Shown here in pieces: positions 8,502-16,916 of a stretch of DNA of 64,000 nt (its first letter is position 1; each line of letters begins with the position of its first letter). This stretch comes from Sphingobium indicum BiD32. GTDB taxonomy: Bacteria > Pseudomonadota > Alphaproteobacteria > Sphingomonadales > Sphingomonadaceae. A program made the translations under genes and the position numbers. The stretch lies in assembly GCF_000382885.1 (NCBI RefSeq), contig NZ_CAVK010000055.1, positions 1 to 64,000 on the forward strand, read 5' to 3'. The notes under the pieces were generated by a model that was not told the origin of the DNA, searched no databases, and saw only the letters and a list, made by a program, of their open reading frames with translations.

Positions 8502-10559
8502 TCAGGCGGCGGCGGCGAGGTCGTCCATACCGCTGTCGACATCGGCACCCGGGTCGGTGTCGGCATCGCTGGACATCACGTCTGCGGCTTCGCCCATCTC
8601 ATCGTCCACGCCATTGTCCTCGATCGGTTCGCCCACCTCGTCGGCCACAGGCTGGAAGCGCATGGCGTCGGGCAGCCACGAAAGCGCGCGTTCCTTCACT
8701 CCGGCTTCGACCAGTATGTCGCCCGCGAAGAGTCGCTGCGCCGATGCGGCCAGATCGTGCTTCTTGGACGCGCCGTAACGGTGCCGCAGTTCACCGCCAC
8801 CGACCATCTCGAACAGCGTCAGGATCGAGGGCTTGGTGATCCGGTCGAAGTAGTTCTTCGCCGTTGGCCGCCACCAGGCCGCGACGTCGATCCCGAGCTT
8901 GACGCCCAGATGATCCAGGAAGTGGCTGCCGGTCTTGCCCGCTGGCACGGCGTCGATCGTGCGGGCGATTGCCCAGCCGAGCCAGGCCGCCCGCACATCG
9001 TCGCCCAGCGCACAAAACGCGTCATAGCGCGCACTGACATCACCGTGATCGATCCAGCTGCGGTCGAGCGCGGCATCGAGCTTGGCCCATTCTTCCGCCG
9101 CCAGTGTGCCACTCTCGAACCCGGTAACGCGCTGGGCAGGCGCATTGGCCCTGAGTTCGCTCGCCAGATCGCTGCTGCCGTAACGCCGCAGTGCCGCATC
9201 CACCATCGTGAAGGTGCCGAGATCGAGCGCGAATGCCGGATCGCTTGCGACATGGACGGCAAGCAGTTCGGTTTTCATCATCGCCAGTTCGTCGGCAAGG
9301 CGCTGGCTGACGACGGGCTTGCCCGCACCTTCGGCTTCATCGCCGTGATCCGCATCATCGTCGCCATCGCCGACTCCATCTTCATCGACCGGCATTTCGA
9401 CCGGCGCGATGTAGAGCTGCTCATGGATGCGGGGCTGACCATCGCGGCCGATGACGACATAGGCGAGCGCCGAAGCCTTCTGTTCGTCGGTCAGGATGGG
9501 GCTGCGCGACTGGATCGCCTCATACTCGGCTTCGAGTGCCTGGGTCCGTGCCTCGTCGTCAGCGGTGTAGCCCTCACCGTTTTCGTCCGCCGCAGCGTCC
9601 TCGATCGCTCCAAGTTCGTCCTGGATCAGCTCACACCGGGCTTCTTCCTCGTCCGTGAGCGGAGGAAGTTCACCCTGCACCTGCCGAAGGCCATAGGTCT
9701 CGGTGTAGGGAATGTGCGGTGCGGCGACGCTGCGGATTTCGGCGAAGCCTTCGCGCTGACGGATCGCCTCGGCGGCAGCGGCAAGCTTTTCGTCGGCAAG
9801 GTGATCAAGGATATCGCCGTCGATCCACATTTCGGTGGCGTCATCACTGAAGAGGTCACTTTCGATCCGGCCACCTGCGGCGACATAGTCGTCACGTCCG
9901 ACCAGCAGCGCCTTGGGGTCGCTGCCGCGGTATGCACTCGAAGCCAGCTGGCGCCGGATTTCGCCGACATTGGCGCGGTAATAGCCCTGGCTGAGCTGCT
10001 CGAACACCGACGCCTGGCGCGTGGTATCGGACGTGCTGGCATAAGCCATGGCGATATCGAGCGTGACCGACCCGTCGCGCAGCGCCTCGAACACTGGCTC
10101 GGCGAGACCCGCCAGTCGCAGGCGGCCCTGCACGAAGCGTTCGGTGAGGCCAAAGCGCTTGGCAACATCGGCGGGCGTCTTGTTCTCGGTCTCGATGATG
10201 TCCTGGAACGCCCGGCAGGCGTCGGCGGGGTTCATCGCCAGCTTGAAGAAGTTCTCGGACAGGCTGATCTCGACTGCGTTATTGGCATCGGCGACGACCA
10301 TCACCGGCAGTTCGAAATCGGCAGACAGATCGCCCTTCTCGATGGCGCGGTGAACGGCATCGAGGCGGCGGCCGCCGGCGGTGATGCGATATTGCCCCTT
10401 CTTGCGCGCGACCGGCAGGCCAATCAGGTTCTGGAGGACGCCATGCGCGAGAATGCTGGCTTCCAGTTGAGCATCGGCTTCGGCATCGCTGCTCTTGCGC
10501 ACATTGGTCGGCGATTTGGCAAGTTTTGCCGCCGAGACGAGTATGATGGGCTGGGACAT
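8502..10559 (-). CDS. ParB-like nuclease-domain protein
   Basis: This 685-residue protein begins with a ParB/Spo0J N-terminal domain (about residues 5-130; ITAGGRRLDAVHRAIEKGD and ISLSENFFKLAMNPAD correspond to the conserved GxRR and ExxxR-type segments). A helix-turn-helix region follows (TPADVAKRFGLTERFVQGRL, about 138-157). The C-terminal half is long, acidic and Asp/Glu-rich, and is not typical of chromosomal ParB (about 300 residues). No parA gene is adjacent, so classical partitioning is doubtful. A role in element maintenance or gene regulation is inferred. It lies 32 nt downstream of the Toprim gene in the same direction, and a purine-rich tract lies 60 nt upstream. Confidence 0.82.
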   Translation of the reverse strand: MSQPIILVSAAKLAKSPTNVRKSSDAEADAQLEASILAHGVLQNLIGLPVARKKGQYRITAGGRRLDAVHRAIEKGDLSADFELPVMVVADANNAVEISLSENFFKLAMNPADACRAFQDIIETENKTPADVAKRFGLTERFVQGRLRLAGLAEPVFEALRDGSVTLDIAMAYASTSDTTRQASVFEQLSQGYYRANVGEIRRQLASSAYRGSDPKALLVGRDDYVAAGGRIESDLFSDDATEMWIDGDILDHLADEKLAAAAEAIRQREGFAEIRSVAAPHIPYTETYGLRQVQGELPPLTDEEEARCELIQDELGAIEDAAADENGEGYTADDEARTQALEAEYEAIQSRSPILTDEQKASALAYVVIGRDGQPRIHEQLYIAPVEMPVDEDGVGDGDDDADHGDEAEGAGKPVVSQRLADELAMMKTELLAVHVASDPAFALDLGTFTMVDAALRRYGSSDLASELRANAPAQRVTGFESGTLAAEEWAKLDAALDRSWIDHGDVSARYDAFCALGDDVRAAWLGWAIARTIDAVPAGKTGSHFLDHLGVKLGIDVAAWWRPTAKNYFDRITKPSILTLFEMVGGGELRHRYGASKKHDLAASAQRLFAGDILVEAGVKERALSWLPDAMRFQPVADEVGEPIEDNGVDDEMGEAADVMSSDADTDPGADVDSGMDDLAAAA

Positions 10560-10591
10560 GCTGGTTCTCCTGGCGGACCGGGCCAGACCAT

Positions 10592-11545
10592 TCAGGCCGC
10601 TTGCCGCATCCAGTCTCCCACCCCCTTCCCTCCTGCCCGGAGCGCGTCATTCCAGTCGTTGAAGCCTTGCGGCGGCCACAGCACCTCGATTGTTCTGCCG
10701 GGCATCGCATAGGCATCGGTCGCCTTGGCAGCACCGATCCGTCCACCACGATCATTGTCGGGGAGCAGGATCAGGCGGGTGACGGTGTCCGGAATGGCGA
10801 TGTGTGCGAGGCGTTCGTTGCCGAGCGTCGCCCAAACCGGAATGTCGAGCAGGAGGATCGCCGACAGGGCCGTCTCGATTCCTTCCGCGAGCCCGAGCGT
10901 ATCGTTTGCTGGTGCCAGGATGACCGCGCCTTGGCCGGGGCGACCCAGCATGCGCCGTGGATTGGCGAGGTCGCGGGCGCGACGCGGCTCGTCAGGTTCA
11001 AGAAATGTCCGCTGGAGTGCGACTAGGCGTTCCCGCTCATGTAGCGCCGCGAGCATGGCGGGTCTGAACACCGCGCGCCGCCCTCTGCCAAGCGGCGTGC
11101 GTCGGTGGAAACGCAAAGCGGATGGTGACAGGATAATCGAGCGACGCCGCAGATACTGCTCGGCCGGTGTTCCTATGACAGGGAACGCACCATCCCATAG
11201 GTCCAGTGCTCGCTGCCTCAGCCATGCGGGGCTGAGAGATGTCTGCGATGTCGAAAATGCCGGCGCGCCATTCAATGGAATATTGCGATCGAGCCGTCTG
11301 ATCGCCCGGATGACGTCAAGCGTGTCACAACCGGCAAAGCATTTGAACAGCAGCGCTTTCTCGCCAACGCGAACGGATAGGCTGGGCGTGCGGTCATGAT
11401 GGGCCGGGCATCGGCACATCGCGCCATTCGGCGACCATGTGCCCCCAAGGCGTTTGACGAGATCGGCTGCATGTGTTTCCAGGTCGCAATGGACCGCAGG
11501 ATTGTCGAGATTGGATTTGGAGCGAAGAGTAGACGTTCTGGGCAT
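10592..11545 (-). CDS. Zinc-finger/Toprim primase-like protein
   Basis: This 317-residue protein has a CHC2-like zinc-binding segment near residues 44-73 (CRCPAHHD, then KCFAGCD) and a C-terminal Toprim domain: LAEGIETALS near 213 provides the acidic E, and LILLPDNDRGG near 257 the DxD. This matches the DUF7146/Toprim proteins of mobile elements, which resemble the front end of DNA primase or a phage P4-type priming protein without the helicase. Priming of element DNA during transfer or replication is likely but not shown. A GGGAGG ribosome-binding site precedes the start, and a polypurine tract lies at 11572-11588. Its 3' end contains the purine-rich 15-mer at 10619-10633. Confidence 0.8.
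   Translation of the reverse strand: MPRTSTLRSKSNLDNPAVHCDLETHAADLVKRLGGTWSPNGAMCRCPAHHDRTPSLSVRVGEKALLFKCFAGCDTLDVIRAIRRLDRNIPLNGAPAFSTSQTSLSPAWLRQRALDLWDGAFPVIGTPAEQYLRRRSIILSPSALRFHRRTPLGRGRRAVFRPAMLAALHERERLVALQRTFLEPDEPRRARDLANPRRMLGRPGQGAVILAPANDTLGLAEGIETALSAILLLDIPVWATLGNERLAHIAIPDTVTRLILLPDNDRGGRIGAAKATDAYAMPGRTIEVLWPPQGFNDWNDALRAGGKGVGDWMRQAA
10619..10633 (-). promoter_or_regulatory. Purine-rich tract upstream of the parB-like gene
   Basis: GGAGGGAAGGGGGTG on the coding strand, identical to 326-340. It lies 60 nt before the ParB-like start (10559), inside the last codons of the Toprim gene, where it encodes part of GGKGVGDW. Confidence 0.42.
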
Positions 11546-11571
11546 ATGGCCTCCCGATCAACACCGCCTGA

Positions 11572-11588
11572 TTCCCTCTTCTCTTCCC
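11572..11588 (-). promoter_or_regulatory. Polypurine tract upstream of the Toprim gene
   Basis: The coding strand reads GGGAAGAGAAGAGGGAA, 27 nt before the start at 11545. It has the same A/G character and position as the other tracts but a poorer match. The rest of the 207-base gap (11546-11752) shows no recognised feature. Confidence 0.3.
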
Positions 11589-11752
11589 AAACGGACGCCA
11601 CACAGATGCGGGAAGCAGCGCGCTGGCACGACCGTTTTCGTGCGGCGCCATCTCCATTGTCAGAATAGCGGTTCGCGCTCTTCGAAGCGGTACCAACAAA
11701 ACGGCAATGGCTCTCCAGCCTCGCCTCAAGATTGCCTATTCAAACCCGCTTC

Positions 11753-13714
11753 TCAAGCTGAGAGCCATTCATAGGGAACCAGTGCGTGGTCACGCCAGTG
11801 TTCTGCCAAAACAACACCGGCAAGATCGCCCCAGACATCCTCATCGGCATGATCCAGGACGACGATCTGCAATCGGCCGTTGGCCGCAGCCGCCTGTTCG
11901 CCGAGCAATTGGAATACCTTGCGGACCGCGACAACGTCCTCGTCTCGCCATGCGACTGGATCGGTGGCCTCATCGCCAGCAGCACGACGAGGGAAATATA
12001 CCTGGCTCGGCTGATCATAGATCAGTAGGCCGGGAACGGGATGATGAGGCAATTCCAGGAAGAAGGTCTGCAGCGCAAGCGTTAGCGCGACATGATAGGC
12101 CAGCCAGTTTGCGCCGCTACCGATCTCCCAGAGATAGTCATCGCGCGTTCCCCTGATGACCTTGACCGTCAAGTCTGCGACCATCAGGCGCACCGGTGCA
12201 TCTGGCCATTCCGCGTCCAGTCGGGGAATCAACCGGCCAGTCGTTGCCTCGATACCGTCCAGGGCGTTACGCATCTTGCGCTCAATTTCGTTCTCAGACA
12301 CTCGGCGCCGAAGCTCTCCCATCTGCGACTTGATTGCATCGATCTCCTGGCGAAGCCCCGCCGACTGGTCGGTGCGATCATAGAGCAGGAGGGCCTGTTC
12401 AAGACGGCCAAGGAAGCGCTCCATCCGATCGAAACGGTCAATGGTCTGTTTCGCCTGCTGCGAATTGCGCTCCAGCATGCCGATTTCCCGGCGAATCTCG
12501 TTCAGACGGGCAAGCAGCACTTCCGCATCACCCCGCAGGCGCAGGATTTCCTTGTCGAGCGTGTCGGACACGCTGGGATGTGTGCGCAGCCGGACCTCAA
12601 TTGCCGCAAGCGCATCGCTTAGCTGCTCAACTTTTTCACGGCCGCCGTCGCCCAGGATCGCCACGGCGTCATCCCGCCTGTCATCGGGCATAAGTTCCTT
12701 GAGCCAGTCTGACAGGGCCAGGCGGTCGCGCTGGATGCGCAGCGCGCTGCCATAGGCATCGCTGCTCTCGATAAGCCGCCGCAGTTCACTCAATCGTTGC
12801 CGGTGTTGGGTAAGATTGACCGCGACAGCGCTTTCCTCGGTGCGCAATTCCTGAAGCCGGCCGAGAGCAGCGTCGATCCCTGCGATATTGGGATGAGCCG
12901 CTTCGCTGTTCGCTTCGACGACGCCGCGCAGCATGTCGACTATGTCAGGCCAGTCGCTTGGAATCGCTTGATCGGATGGCAGCAGGCCGAACTCGATCGC
13001 TTGCCTCAGCCAGGACTGCGCTTCCATCCGCCAAGCATTTCCGGCAGCCATTAGCGCCCGAAGTTCGCTTTCGCGTCGCCGCAGGAGTCGGCCCAAACGA
13101 TCGAGTTCATAGCGTGCCTGCAGAACCTCGGCGGTGACAGCCTGCAGAATATAGGGGAAGATGGTCTTCAGCTTCTCGCGATGCTCGGTCGTGTCGGCCT
13201 TGAAGAACATGACGTCGGGGTTGGCGACGATATTCTGGGGTTGAAAGGTGAAGGCCATGAGATCTCGGAAACTCGGCCGAGACTTGAAGCCCCCTTCTGC
13301 TTCAGGTTCGAAGTCGAGATTGGTGAGGCCCGCAAGCCGGTTCAGCATGGCCTTCACGTTCGAGGCGGACGTCCCCTTGCCATCGATGCGCTGCGGAACC
13401 TCGACCTCATCCCCCTCAATGAGCACCATGTCCCCTGTAGTCTGCTGATCACCAGGTTCACGTCGGGCGAGCAGTTTCTGCCCTTCGACCGTATCGATCA
13501 CGACGCCGAACCAGCTGCAATTCTCTCGAATGACGCCGACCGGAATCGCGCACTTGTCCGAGGCAAGGCAATAGTCGATGATCGGGATGACCGCTGATTT
13601 ACCCGTTTTCGACGCACCACTGATGACGTTGACCACGCCGGGATGGAAATCGACGATGCGTGGTTGGCCGTCGTGACGGGGCCAAAGGATCAATTTACGC
13701 AGCTGGAAATACAT
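11753..13714 (-). CDS. ABC-3C system ATPase (DUF3732)
   Basis: The start is the ATG at 13714, overlapping the middle-component stop by one base (TGATG). The 653-residue protein has a Walker A GASKTGKS at residues 33-40 and a long coiled-coil centre (about 200-480) as in SMC/Rad50-type ABC ATPases. The DUF3732-type Walker B region is LLIYDQPSQVYFP near 562-574, where the usual DE is replaced by DQ, a feature of this family. It is the ATPase of an ABC-three-component conflict system, thought to sense invading DNA and license the effector. It is the last gene of a compact operon 15389 to 11753. Confidence 0.86.
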   Translation of the reverse strand: MYFQLRKLILWPRHDGQPRIVDFHPGVVNVISGASKTGKSAVIPIIDYCLASDKCAIPVGVIRENCSWFGVVIDTVEGQKLLARREPGDQQTTGDMVLIEGDEVEVPQRIDGKGTSASNVKAMLNRLAGLTNLDFEPEAEGGFKSRPSFRDLMAFTFQPQNIVANPDVMFFKADTTEHREKLKTIFPYILQAVTAEVLQARYELDRLGRLLRRRESELRALMAAGNAWRMEAQSWLRQAIEFGLLPSDQAIPSDWPDIVDMLRGVVEANSEAAHPNIAGIDAALGRLQELRTEESAVAVNLTQHRQRLSELRRLIESSDAYGSALRIQRDRLALSDWLKELMPDDRRDDAVAILGDGGREKVEQLSDALAAIEVRLRTHPSVSDTLDKEILRLRGDAEVLLARLNEIRREIGMLERNSQQAKQTIDRFDRMERFLGRLEQALLLYDRTDQSAGLRQEIDAIKSQMGELRRRVSENEIERKMRNALDGIEATTGRLIPRLDAEWPDAPVRLMVADLTVKVIRGTRDDYLWEIGSGANWLAYHVALTLALQTFFLELPHHPVPGLLIYDQPSQVYFPRRAAGDEATDPVAWRDEDVVAVRKVFQLLGEQAAAANGRLQIVVLDHADEDVWGDLAGVVLAEHWRDHALVPYEWLSA

Positions 13715-14223
13715 CAGAAATCGATCCTTAAGGTCGAAGCGATTTGCGGAATGCCAAGCTTGGAAAACCAATAGCCCAACTTATCGGCAGCGCCGGCAAA
13801 CCCCTTCAGTCGCTCTGGGATAACGGGCTTCCTGACGCCGATCAGATCGAGCGGATAGCCGTGCAGCGCAGCATTCTCATAGTCGATCTTGATCAGTCGC
13901 GACGTCGCCGCCATGCCAACTGATTGCAGGCTTAGCGGTCGTAGTTGGAGCGCACGGCCGTGCAGTTCCATCAGCACTTCGCGCTCTTTATCGAACTTGG
14001 CCGCAAACAACCACAAACCTGATGACTTGCGGGTCGAGACTACCGCATCGAATGTCGGACGATGGAGCAGCATCGGCAGAATGAGGAAGGCTAGCGGGAG
14101 CGGCACGGCTTCGGCACCGTCTTCCTGATAGCCGAGAGTGAAATGCCAGATCAAAAAGGCGCCGATCGCGGGATTCTGGACGATATCGAGTTCGCTGAGG
14201 TCGACTGCCGAGGTGATCGTCAC
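13714..14223 (-). CDS. ABC-3C system middle component
   Basis: This 169-residue soluble protein begins MTITSAVDLSELDIVQNPAI and contains the NPAIGAFLIWHFTLGY segment, which I recognise from 'three-component ABC system middle component' proteins. It starts with an ATGA overlap on the effector stop (14220-14223) and its stop overlaps the ATPase start, so the three genes are translationally coupled. Family knowledge gives the middle component as the adaptor between the ABC ATPase and the variable effector. No enzymatic motif is seen, as expected. Confidence 0.82.
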   Translation of the reverse strand: MTITSAVDLSELDIVQNPAIGAFLIWHFTLGYQEDGAEAVPLPLAFLILPMLLHRPTFDAVVSTRKSSGLWLFAAKFDKEREVLMELHGRALQLRPLSLQSVGMAATSRLIKIDYENAALHGYPLDLIGVRKPVIPERLKGFAGAADKLGYWFSKLGIPQIASTLRIDF

Positions 14224-15389
14224 CCTGCATCACCATCAAGCAGAGTCTCATAGTCCGTATGCCAGCCGATGCGTCGACGATCGGCGAGATCGTTAAAACT
14301 GCCATGGACGAAATGCCCCGGCACCACCCGTCCATCCAGCGGGGCCTGGTGTTGCGCACATTGACGATAAACGAGACGCCCCTGAACCTCCGCAGCCTTG
14401 TGCCCATGCAGATCCGCGACATCGCCGCGGGCCATGCCGTGCCGGCGCACAAGGTCATCGTCCCAACCATCCAGGCTTCCTGAAAATACCAGGCCGCGCT
14501 CCGCCCATTCGGCCTTGTCGGCCGAGGTGCGCAGGAAATCGCTGACCGCTCGCAGACGATCCTCGTCGCTCGCCTGGACCAGTTCGAGTTGCCTGATGAA
14601 GATAGGGCGTGTTGAGGCGATGTCCGCCACGAGCGCATCGCTGGGTGCCTCAGCCAGCGATGTCAGCAGGCCGGGCAGGTTGTTCTGCCGGATAAATGCC
14701 TGGAAATCCTTTCGGAACGCGTCGGCATCAAGCATCTGCACTTCGCCGCGCTGGATGAGGCGGTCGAGCGCCTGCTTGGCCTGCCCAATTCCAGACTTGA
14801 CCAATATGTCGACATGGTTCTCGGCAATGGTGGGCAGGAGTACCGCACGGATGGCATCGAGTGGGTCCGAGGCGTTAGTCTCCAGCTCGAAATGTCCGAC
14901 TATGGCGGCTTGCTGTCCCTTTGATGCGTCTAGAAACGGCTGGAGGTGAGCGGCGCAGGCGGGAGGGGTCTTCTGCTTTGCGAGTCTCGCCCGGATCATC
15001 GTCAGAACGGCTTCGACGTCATCAGCGTTCGCGGCACCTGCCAGCGCCTCGGCGAACGCCCCCTTCTTTGCAGGTGTGACGTACAGGCGAAAACGCGTAG
15101 CCTCGGCCTTGCATTCCTTCGCCTCAAGCATCGTCAGCCAGTTGTGGAAGGCCTTCCACAGATCGATTGCCCAGTCCGAAATGGGATTCTGCTTCAGCGC
15201 ACTTTTGGTCTGTTCGAGACAAAGGCTGCCATCGGCATAATGGATGGCGACGTCGTCCTGTAATTCGAGCGATACCTTGGCCCCTTTAGGGCAAGTAAGA
15301 AGATGATAGAAGACCCGGACTGGCTGAAGAGCAAAACCGAGATATTGTCCGGGTGCACTGTGCTTCGCAGGTTTAATTTCGGCATTCAT
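14220..15389 (-). CDS. ABC-3C system effector, putative REase-fold nuclease
   Basis: This 389-residue protein opens with GQYLGFALQPVRVFYHLL and LELQDDVAIHYADGSLCLEQ followed by TK. E42, D45/D46 and Q60-x-K62 are compatible with a PD-(D/E)xK restriction-endonuclease-like core of the kind seen in DUF4297/Mrr-like conflict nucleases. The C-terminal half corresponds to the ABC-3C C-terminal domain that should dock on the middle component. It is the first gene of the operon, with a GAGGGGG ribosome-binding sequence. DNA cleavage is predicted from motif order only; the fold assignment is less certain than the system assignment. Confidence 0.75.
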   Translation of the reverse strand: MNAEIKPAKHSAPGQYLGFALQPVRVFYHLLTCPKGAKVSLELQDDVAIHYADGSLCLEQTKSALKQNPISDWAIDLWKAFHNWLTMLEAKECKAEATRFRLYVTPAKKGAFAEALAGAANADDVEAVLTMIRARLAKQKTPPACAAHLQPFLDASKGQQAAIVGHFELETNASDPLDAIRAVLLPTIAENHVDILVKSGIGQAKQALDRLIQRGEVQMLDADAFRKDFQAFIRQNNLPGLLTSLAEAPSDALVADIASTRPIFIRQLELVQASDEDRLRAVSDFLRTSADKAEWAERGLVFSGSLDGWDDDLVRRHGMARGDVADLHGHKAAEVQGRLVYRQCAQHQAPLDGRVVPGHFVHGSFNDLADRRRIGWHTDYETLLDGDAG

Positions 15390-15633
15390 ACATGCGCCCC
15401 CTCTGATGAATGCTGAGCGACCAGCCTTTCTCGGTCAAGAGACAACATAAGCCCTGGTCATGGCAACCTTTTGTGGTGCGACCGATCACAGCGGGAAGCG
15501 CTGATCGCGTCAGGCGTTGCTTGCCATCTTCGGTAGAACCGCCCAAACTATCTGGCTCACATATCAAAAGGCGGTAGTCGGCCTCGGAATATACTCCAGC
15601 GGCACCCATCAGGTAGCCCATGGCGGTGTCACC

Positions 15634-15700
15634 TCTTATTTAAGAGCGCTTACCTTAGCTCATTTGCTATTTAAGCCAAGAGGGCATTGCTTAAATAAGA
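15634..15700. promoter_or_regulatory. Triple TATTTAAG motif, candidate operator for fic operon
   Basis: TCTTATTTAAG (15634-15644) and CTTAAATAAGA (15690-15700) are perfect 11-bp inverted repeats, and a third copy CTATTTAAG lies between them (15667-15675). They end 22 nt before the Fic start in an otherwise GC-rich gap. The Fic protein has a C-terminal winged-helix segment and could bind here itself. The rest of the 332-base gap (15390-15721) shows no other recognised element, though it must hold promoters for both divergent operons. Confidence 0.55.
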
Positions 15701-15721
15701 CCGTACCGTCATATTGGACTC

Positions 15722-16903
15722 ATGTCTGAACCTGCCCCCAATCTCCGGCTAGGCCACTATGTCGAAACCCTTGTTGCGGGAGAGATGGTGCGCGCGTTCG
15801 TGCCGCCGCCCTTGCCACCGGAACCGCCGATTGACGTGCTTGCTCTGCTGGAGCGGTTGAGCCTGGCGGAACGAGCATTGGGGCGTCTGGACGGCATCAC
15901 CATGCTGCTGCCGCGCCAGGAACTGTTCCTCTACATGTATGTGCGGAAGGAAGCCGTCCTCTCATCCCAGATCGAGGGCACGCAATCGACGCTTTCGGAT
16001 CTGCTCCGTTTCGAGACCGAGGCGCAAGCTGGCCAACCGGTCGACGATATTCGCGAAGTTTCGAACTACGTCGATGCCATGATGTATGGCCTGGAGCGGC
16101 TGGAAGACTTGCCCCTGTCATTGCGTCTAATCCGGGAGATGCACGCGCGACTGCTGCAAAGCGGGCGTGGCGGCACGAAGAGCCCCGGCGAATTCCGGCG
16201 TTCGCAGAATTGGATCGGCGGCACACGTCCCGGAAATGCGCTCTTCGTACCGCCGCCACCGACCGAGATGGATGGCTGTCTCGATGCGCTTGAACGCTTC
16301 ATGCACGAGGAAGGGTCACGGCTACCCGCACTGATCAAGGCCGGCCTGCTGCACGTTCAGTTCGAGACCATCCATCCGTTCCTGGACGGCAATGGCAGGA
16401 TCGGCCGGTTGCTGGTCACGCTTTATCTCTGCGTCAACGGGGTGCTGCGCAAGCCGTTGCTCTATCTGAGCCTTTATCTCAAAACCCACCGCGCTGACTA
16501 TTACCGCCTGCTTCAGGAGGTGCGCGAGCATGGCGCGTGGGAAGCCTGGCTCGACTTCTTCCTCACGGGCGTCGCGGACACCGCCAATCAGGCATTCGAT
16601 GCCGCCACCCGGATCGTCGAACTGTTCAAGGAAGATCGCGAACGCATCACGGCGGAGAGTGACCGGGCTGGTTCAGTGCTTCGTATACACGATCACTTTC
16701 AACAGAACCCGTTCCTGACGGCCAATCAGCTCGTCCTGCACACGGGCCTCTCCGCCCCCACGGTCAATGCAGCGCTCGCCGATCTGGAACAGTTCGGTAT
16801 CGTCGAGGAAATCACTGGCCGCAAAAGAGGCCGCGTTTTCAGTTACCGGCGGTATCTCGCAATCCTGAGTGAGGGCACCGACCCGCTCCCCGCTGCGACC
16901 TGA
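15722..16903 (+). CDS. Fic-family AMP-transferase with winged-helix tail
   Basis: This 393-residue protein carries the complete Fic motif HPFLDGNGRIGR near residue 221, with catalytic His and phosphate-binding GNGR, so AMPylation activity is expected. The N-terminal segment SSQIEGT (near residue 80) fits the S/TxxxE(G/N) inhibitory helix of class II Fic proteins, which keeps the enzyme off until released. The last 70 residues (TANQLVLHTGLSAPTVNAAL) look like a winged helix-turn-helix. It starts an operon with the OLD/UvrD pair (13-nt gap to the next start), downstream of an inverted-repeat cluster. Target and role in defence are unknown. Confidence 0.88.
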   Translation: MSEPAPNLRLGHYVETLVAGEMVRAFVPPPLPPEPPIDVLALLERLSLAERALGRLDGITMLLPRQELFLYMYVRKEAVLSSQIEGTQSTLSDLLRFETEAQAGQPVDDIREVSNYVDAMMYGLERLEDLPLSLRLIREMHARLLQSGRGGTKSPGEFRRSQNWIGGTRPGNALFVPPPPTEMDGCLDALERFMHEEGSRLPALIKAGLLHVQFETIHPFLDGNGRIGRLLVTLYLCVNGVLRKPLLYLSLYLKTHRADYYRLLQEVREHGAWEAWLDFFLTGVADTANQAFDAATRIVELFKEDRERITAESDRAGSVLRIHDHFQQNPFLTANQLVLHTGLSAPTVNAALADLEQFGIVEEITGRKRGRVFSYRRYLAILSEGTDPLPAAT

Positions 16904-16916
16904 CGGAAGGAAGCCT

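Noticed and set aside
8298-10712. 804-residue plus-strand frame opposite the ParB-like gene
   Set aside because: Antisense shadow; composition and lack of motifs do not support coding.
15373-15621. 82-residue minus-strand frame upstream of the ABC-3C effector
   Set aside because: No ribosome-binding site, odd composition, and it covers the divergent promoter region.
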